Below, one piece after another: positions 56,162 to 60,299 of a stretch of DNA of 60,299 nucleotides. Location: the NCBI RefSeq assembly GCF_003316635.1, contig NZ_QNQP01000021.1, forward strand, positions 1 to 60,299, read 5' to 3'. Origin of the DNA: Roseovarius dicentrarchi. Its GTDB lineage: Bacteria; Pseudomonadota; Alphaproteobacteria; Rhodobacterales; Rhodobacteraceae. Numbering within the stretch: position 1 is the stretch's first letter; the number at the start of each line of letters is the position of its first letter. The position numbers and the translations under genes were made by a program. The notes beneath the pieces are model-generated. The model searched no databases. It was not told the origin of the DNA and worked only from the letters and a program-made list of their open reading frames with translations.

Positions 56162-56254
56162 GTTCGCGCAGGGCTAAGCGCCCGAAAGCGTCCTCAAGCC
56201 CGGCTGCCTCTGCATTTGTCCCTTCCTCGCATGGGTAGCCGGTCTGGCGCTATC

Positions 56255-56294
56255 GCCCGCAATCCTGTAGATCAGGGTTGCGGGCTTTTGTTTT
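56255..56294 (+). terminator. Rho-independent terminator after the HdeA-like gene
   Basis: GCCCGCAATCCTG and CAGGGTTGCGGGC form a 12-13-bp stem (one bulge) with a short loop, followed by TTTTGTTTT, 93 bp after the stop of the HdeA-like gene. Confidence 0.85.
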
Positions 56295-56333
56295 GGCCGG
56301 GTCGTTTTGGCGTTCATGATGCGCGTACAAGGC

Positions 56334-56990
56334 TTATTCGAGGGCGCCGAACACCTCGTCAAACCGGCGGCGCAGCGCAACATCCACATCGTGCATCGAT
56401 ACGGGCAGACCCAGATCGACCAGGCTGGTCACCCCATGTTCGGCAATGCCGCAGGGCACGATGCCGCTGAAATGCTCAAGATCCGGTTCAACATTGATTG
56501 AAATGCCGTGGAAACTGATCCATTTGCGCAGGCGGATGCCGATCGCGGCAATCTTTTCCTCGGGCGGCAGGCCGGCGGGGGTCAGCGGCTTGTCATGACG
56601 AGCGACCCAAACGCCGACGCGGCCCTCGCGCAGCTCGCCCGTGACGTTGAATTCGTCCAGTACGGCAATCACCCACGCCTCCAGCTGCGCGACGAACTTG
56701 CGCACGTCGCGCCCGCGGCGCCCCACGTCCAGCATCACGTAAACCACGCGCTGGCCTGGCCCGTGATAGGTGTATTGCCCGCCGCGCCGCGCCTCGTGCA
56801 CCTCGAACCTGTGCGGATCGGTCAGATCCTCTGGCCGTGCCGAGGTGCCGGCGGTGTAAAGCGGCGGATGTTCGAGCAGCCAGATCAGCTCGGGTGCGTC
56901 GCCGGATAAAATTGCGGCAACGCGGGCCTCCATCGCGGCCAGCGCCTGAGTATAGCCGGTCAGGCCGGGCGTTATCTTCCATTCTACCAT
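56334..56990 (-). CDS. lipB: Octanoyltransferase LipB
   Basis: Transfers octanoyl from ACP to lipoyl domains, the first step of lipoate assembly. The 218-residue protein has the [17 protein letters not shown] signature, the catalytic lysine region [20 protein letters not shown] and the catalytic cysteine in [14 protein letters not shown]. The ATG at 56990 ([12 protein letters not shown]) is chosen over an upstream ATG in unlikely sequence. It lies just before the tRNA-Leu on the opposite strand. Confidence 0.94.
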   Translation of the reverse strand: MVEWKITPGLTGYTQALAAMEARVAAILSGDAPELIWLLEHPPLYTAGTSARPEDLTDPHRFEVHEARRGGQYTYHGPGQRVVYVMLDVGRRGRDVRKFVAQLEAWVIAVLDEFNVTGELREGRVGVWVARHDKPLTPAGLPPEEKIAAIGIRLRKWISFHGISINVEPDLEHFSGIVPCGIAEHGVTSLVDLGLPVSMHDVDVALRRRFDEVFGALE

Positions 56991-57116
56991 GCGCCGGTGA
57001 ATACACCGCCCGGCCAGCAGGGGGAAGCGGGCCCGCACTGCGCCACGCAGATTGCCTGATTTTCTCCTTCACAAACGCTGCACAAGGCGCTAAACGCCGA
57101 TGCATACCATGACAGT

Positions 57117-57202
57117 GCGGTCGTGGCGGAATGGTAGACGCGCAGCGTTGAGGTCGCTGTGGGGTTAAACCCGTGGAAGTTCGAGTCTTCTCGACCGCAC
57201 CA
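57117..57202 (+). tRNA. tRNA-Leu (anticodon GAG), integrase attachment gene
   Basis: An 86-nt class II tRNA: acceptor stem GCGGTCG with CGACCGC, anticodon arm CAGCG-TTGAGGT-CGCTG with anticodon GAG, long variable arm, T arm ending AAGTTCGAGTCTT, and an encoded CCA. A tyrosine integrase starts 54 bp downstream on the same strand, so the 3' end is the likely attB/attL site. No second copy of that 3' end is visible in the window. Confidence 0.95.
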
Positions 57203-57256
57203 AATCCTAGTAAAATCAAGGGCTTGCTCTCCCAACTGTAAGGGAGATAAAGACCC

Positions 57257-58501
57257 GTGACCCGTACACTTCCCAAAGGAATCTTTAAGCGCGGCGACGT
57301 TTACGCCGTGAGATTCTCTGTGCCGACTGAGCTTCAAGCTGTGGTCGGAAAGAAAGAGATCATCCGCTCTCTCGGAACGAAAGACTTGGGTGAAGCCCTA
57401 GGCAAACGCAGAGAGGTCCTAGAGCAGATCAGGGCTTCCCTGTTCTCAGACTTTGAGGAACCCGTCGCACCCAAGCCTTCCACCACGCACCATCGCGGTC
57501 CGCGCATGGGCACTACCGTCCGAGAGACAGCCCACCGTTGGCTGAGCGAGAGCGACGGGATCAACAATTCGACCCGTGCCAGATATCGCAGCATCCTTGC
57601 GAGGTTCGAGGAATACTCTGGCAACTGTGAGGTCACCAAGATTAACCGTGAGTTGGCCTTGGGCTTCATGGATCATTTGAAATCCACACCCTCGCCAAAG
57701 ACCGGGCAGCTTCTTTCGCATCGTAGCCTGTCCATCCATCAAATCTGTCTGGCGTCCTACTGGCGTGTCTTGGAACACTGGGGCCTTGTCGATGGTGACA
57801 TGAAGAACCCCTTCTCGTCGCTGCTGCGCCGCTTGGCAGGACAGAGGAGGAAGGTTGATCCGAGGAAGAAAAACCTCAGACCCGTAACCCGTAGCGAGGC
57901 AGAGGCGTTGTTGTCGTACATAGCCAACAATGATCGCCTCAAGTATCAGCGAGAAATGTACGTGACAGTGAGGTTGCTCTGGGTGACCGCGTGTCGCCTC
58001 GGGGAAATCGCCGGGTTGGCCCTGACCGACATAGACGACCAAGGCGACCATATCCGATTGAAGATCACCGGGGCCAAGACGGATGCCGGGAACCGAACAG
58101 TTATGATCGTGGGGCCAGAGGACTGCGAGTTGCTCAGAGAGGCCATGAAACGCGCTGTAGTGGCCGAGCCTGTCTGTCCAGAGAACAAGGGCCTGTTATT
58201 TTCTCGGTTGCTCAGGGGTGGCTACGACCGGACCACAGGGCATTACCTCGGGAAGGCCTTGGAGAAGGCGCGTAAGACGCTGGCTATGAATGCCGACGAA
58301 TGGGACATGCACTCTTTCAGGCGTACCGGGGTTTCGGCGCTGGTTAACGGAGGGGTAGCCAAAGAAGCGCGGAACCTTGCGGTGGGCCACTCGAACAAGG
58401 ACGATATTGGCATGTCCGTTTATGCCAAGCGGGGCAATCTGAGCGAGGTCATTAAGTCGACTTTTGAGGCGATGTACAAGGAACTCGGTGGTGGGCTTTA
58501 G
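57257..58501 (+). CDS. Tyrosine-type integrase (island integrase)
   Basis: A 414-residue site-specific recombinase starting at GTG (GGGAG upstream). The N-terminal DUF6538-like segment (KGIFKRGDVYAVRFSVPTEL) and a core-binding domain (about 85-195) precede the catalytic domain. Catalytic residues seen are R247 (TACRLGE), K274 (GAKTDAGNR), H352/R355 (HSFRRTG), H378 (AVGHSN) and the nucleophile Y389 (VYAKRG), so it looks intact. It starts 54 bp past the tRNA-Leu(GAG) 3' end, which is the classic integration arrangement. GC and codon use (AGA/AGG, TTG, CTC) differ from the chromosome to its left, indicating transfer. Confidence 0.93.
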   Translation: MTRTLPKGIFKRGDVYAVRFSVPTELQAVVGKKEIIRSLGTKDLGEALGKRREVLEQIRASLFSDFEEPVAPKPSTTHHRGPRMGTTVRETAHRWLSESDGINNSTRARYRSILARFEEYSGNCEVTKINRELALGFMDHLKSTPSPKTGQLLSHRSLSIHQICLASYWRVLEHWGLVDGDMKNPFSSLLRRLAGQRRKVDPRKKNLRPVTRSEAEALLSYIANNDRLKYQREMYVTVRLLWVTACRLGEIAGLALTDIDDQGDHIRLKITGAKTDAGNRTVMIVGPEDCELLREAMKRAVVAEPVCPENKGLLFSRLLRGGYDRTTGHYLGKALEKARKTLAMNADEWDMHSFRRTGVSALVNGGVAKEARNLAVGHSNKDDIGMSVYAKRGNLSEVIKSTFEAMYKELGGGL

Positions 58502-59144
58502 GCCTACCCCCAATTCACTGACCCTAACGACAGTCCCACCTCTCGGAGAACGCGGGGTGCGATTGTCCTTACTCGCAGTGAACCCTAGGAAAACAATAGG
58601 TTAGCCGTGGTGGCGTTAGGGTGCTGTACGGGTCTGGGATGAAAAAACTCTCTTCCCTTGAAGCGGAGAGGTGTACTCGTTCGGCACTCAGCGTCACACT
58701 CGAGGTTTCCCCCTATGTCAATCATGGTTGCCTGCTGGCTACATACCACCTCGGAGATTTTCTGTGTCGAGGTAGGGCGTCAGACGAGAAGACACCGGGG
58801 GGGCTCATATCTCTCTGTGAGCAAGGCGACCCCCACACGGGGGGAAGCGCGGGAAGGCTCACGTATATATATGGACACAGACCGTTGACCCAAAATGAGC
58901 CGGGGGTACACCTCGGGCATCGCTGAGGTCATTTCAGGGCCAACGCCCAGATGGTGGAGTTTGCAAAGTTGCATGCTGTGGTCGGCCTTTTGAAAGTGCC
59001 CGGCCCAAACCGCACATTACACCATATCGCGCAATGCTGCGCTCGCAGCCCACTTTGCGGTAATTCACTGCCTACGCAAATTGTGCTGCAACCGCCTTTG
59101 AGAGCATTTATCAGCTAAAGGCTAAACCCATAGAAAAGAAAGGG
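58502..59144. other. Island stretch with no recognisable gene
   Basis: About 640 bp of lower-GC DNA between the integrase and the CD-NTase remnant. The longest open frames (about 64-101 residues) have no family-like motif, no good ribosome-binding site and no signal or membrane pattern. The run CCGGGGGGGCTC near 58796 and the AT-rich TATATATA near 58865 are the only striking sequences. The effector gene expected beside a CBASS synthase is not in this gap. Confidence 0.7.
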
Positions 59145-60172
59145 CTATCTACGGAGCTGCGTCCACGCAGGACGCCGCGGATTTCGTAGAGGAATGCCCA
59201 AACCAGAAACGCGAACTTTCACGCGGCGCCTGCCCACCTGCCGCCCGTTCAGTTTAACCACCACATCCATGAAATGGTTTCCTTTGTAGGCGCTACTTTC
59301 TGTGTTTCGGAAACCTGTCCCTGCTACGTGACCCAAATCGTTTACTGATTCAGCCTCTGCGCCGTCATTGCGAACCGTCCATGAGACTTGGCAGCCTTCA
59401 GGAAGTTTTTCCGGCTCCGCAATAGCAAATGAGAGTTCACATCCTCTTGGGATCGGTCCGATTTCATTGAACCCGCTCCACCGCCGACTTCCAGCTGTTG
59501 CAGCGACGGTGACATCGGGGTCGCAGCGATACATCGAAATGGCGCTACTTGCCACTCTGGTACTTTCGGATTTCGTTTGATCTTCTTCCGGGAAGGGGAA
59601 GAAGTGGCGGAACGCCTCTGACCAAATATCCGCACTTTCGTACTCGTCTGTTGCGTCGAGAGCCCGATCAGCGATGCCTAGGAAATTTTCTAATTCTGCC
59701 TTTAGGGCCTCAAAGTCATCTTCGGAGAGGCGGTTAAGATTTTCTTCCTCTTTTGCCGGATTTCTAACAATACTCGACTTGTTCAAACGATCTAGGATAT
59801 TTTTAATCACGATGCACAAGAATTCATCATCGCCAGATAAGTTGGCTGTATCTGTTGCACCCAACGTCCTAGCAACAAGCACCGTAAGGAGGATAGAAGA
59901 CGGTCGAGACGCCGCTTCAAAATTTAGAGCCGCCCACATCTTTAAGTATCGTGTTAGACGTCTGGCCCTGTCGCGTTCACTTCCGTCATACTGATCCTTC
60001 CACCAAACATAGATAGCTTTCGGGTCACTGTTTTCCCATTCGCCATCTTCAGTCGCCAGCTCGCGTGCATCGGCTTCGCGATCTAAATGATAGCTTGGAA
60101 CATCGATGTGAAAGTCATCAGTGAAACGAATTCTATTGCAGCGCACCTTTGGCGCAGTCACCTCGGAGGCAT
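59145..60172 (-). pseudogene. CD-NTase (CBASS cyclic-oligonucleotide synthase), 5'-truncated, with AGS-C domain
   Basis: The frame (open from 60203 to 59145) matches the C-terminal two thirds of the SMODS/AGS-C branch of CD-NTases. It has the third catalytic aspartate in FTDDFHIDVPSYHLD (D34 of the open frame), then WENSDPKAIYVWW, RRLTRYLKMW, the polymerase-core helices to about residue 205 and the AGS-C sensor domain near 250-335 (SWTVRNDGAEA, AYKGNHFMDVVV). The first 100 or so residues with the GS and D-x-D nucleotide-binding motifs are missing. The sequence changes at 60172/60173 into an IS21-type end; translation could only start inside the IS (GTG 60203 or ATG 60185). CD-NTases make signalling nucleotides that trigger suicide effectors upon phage infection, so this copy must be inactive. 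Confidence 0.88.
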
Positions 60173-60299
60173 TGTTGATTGTCATTGAGAACTGACCCGG
60201 CACCAGCAGAAATTGTCATTGAGAATTGACCCATGTGCAACCTTGCCGCGGCTTGAATCAGCTGGGGGCGCATGGAGTGATAGACATGGGATTTTTGAG
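60173..60299 (+). mobile_element. Left end of an IS21-family insertion sequence (partial)
   Basis: The tip TGTTGATTGTCATTGAGAAC starts at 60173; a second subrepeat (ATTGTCATTGAGAATTGACC) follows 34 bp further in. The first 30 bases are identical, inverted, to those ending at base 126 of this window. Further in, GGAGTGATAGAC precedes an ATG at 60286 that could be the istA start (only five codons visible). So this is the left end, reading out of the window in the same direction as the element at bases 1-126. It truncates the CD-NTase gene. Flanking bases at the two edges do not match, so these are separate insertions. Confidence 0.6.

Noticed and set aside
58621..58926. Possible small gene (about 101 residues) in the island gap
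   Set aside because: No ribosome-binding site, no family-like motif and composition like non-coding DNA.
58502..59144. A CBASS effector beside the CD-NTase
   Set aside because: I looked for a membrane, nuclease or patatin-like frame on both strands of this gap and found none.
57117..60299. A visible attR copy of the tRNA-Leu 3' end marking the far island border
   Set aside because: No second copy of the tRNA 3' end is seen before the window ends at the IS21 element.

Overview
The window looks like a piece of a high-GC alphaproteobacterial chromosome, most likely Rhodobacteraceae (Roseobacter group). I base this on recalled family resemblance and on gene content: an mcl1-type malyl-CoA lyase, a dgcN/dgcA D-glutamate pair, a type B PutA with an Lrp-type regulator, a lone ctaD, a small transporter subunit beside a sodium:solute symporter, and intergenic palindromes of a kind seen in roseobacters. 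No genus is assigned.

Layout. 1-2000 is decayed accessory DNA: the right end of an IS21-family element (1-126), an IS3-type transposase fossil, a frameshifted uracil-DNA-glycosylase-like gene and a stretch with a run of 12 G. About 2.0-57 kb is ordinary, densely packed chromosome. It holds pyk, an N-formylglutamate amidohydrolase, a D-amino-acid block (dat, dgcA, dgcN), mcl1, a NaChBac-type ion channel, an ornithine cyclodeaminase/HAD/EamA trio, sthA and fghA, valS, an HD-domain protein, metF with a divergent metR, suhB, a rhomboid protease, putA with its Lrp-type regulator, tRNA-Leu(UAA), a BenE transporter and tig. It continues with an SSS symporter pair, metG, a RecD-like helicase, a phosphohexomutase, kpsE/kpsT-like capsule genes, the mreB-mreC-mreD-mrdA-rodA cell-shape operon, a DUF1989/cupin pair, RidA, ctaD, an HdeA-like protein and lipB.

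From 57.1 kb to the end is a small integrative island. A tRNA-Leu(GAG) is followed after 54 bp by a tyrosine integrase, then about 640 bp without a recognisable gene, then the C-terminal two thirds of a CD-NTase (the cGAS-like cyclic-oligonucleotide synthase of CBASS anti-phage systems) with its AGS-C sensor domain. An IS21-family left end (60173-60299) has cut off the 5' part of that gene. The IS21 ends at the two window edges share a 30-bp tip and point the same way, so the window is probably a contig lying between two copies of one IS.

How the genes work together. D-glutamate made by the D-amino acid transaminase can be acetylated by DgcN and racemised by DgcA. The mre/mrd operon builds the rod-shape elongation machinery. 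PutA and its regulator handle proline. KpsT/KpsE and the phosphohexomutase point to surface polysaccharide. The most unusual item is the IS21-truncated CBASS synthase left in a tRNA-Leu island. It is a damaged member of a known class; I found no clearly new, intact system.
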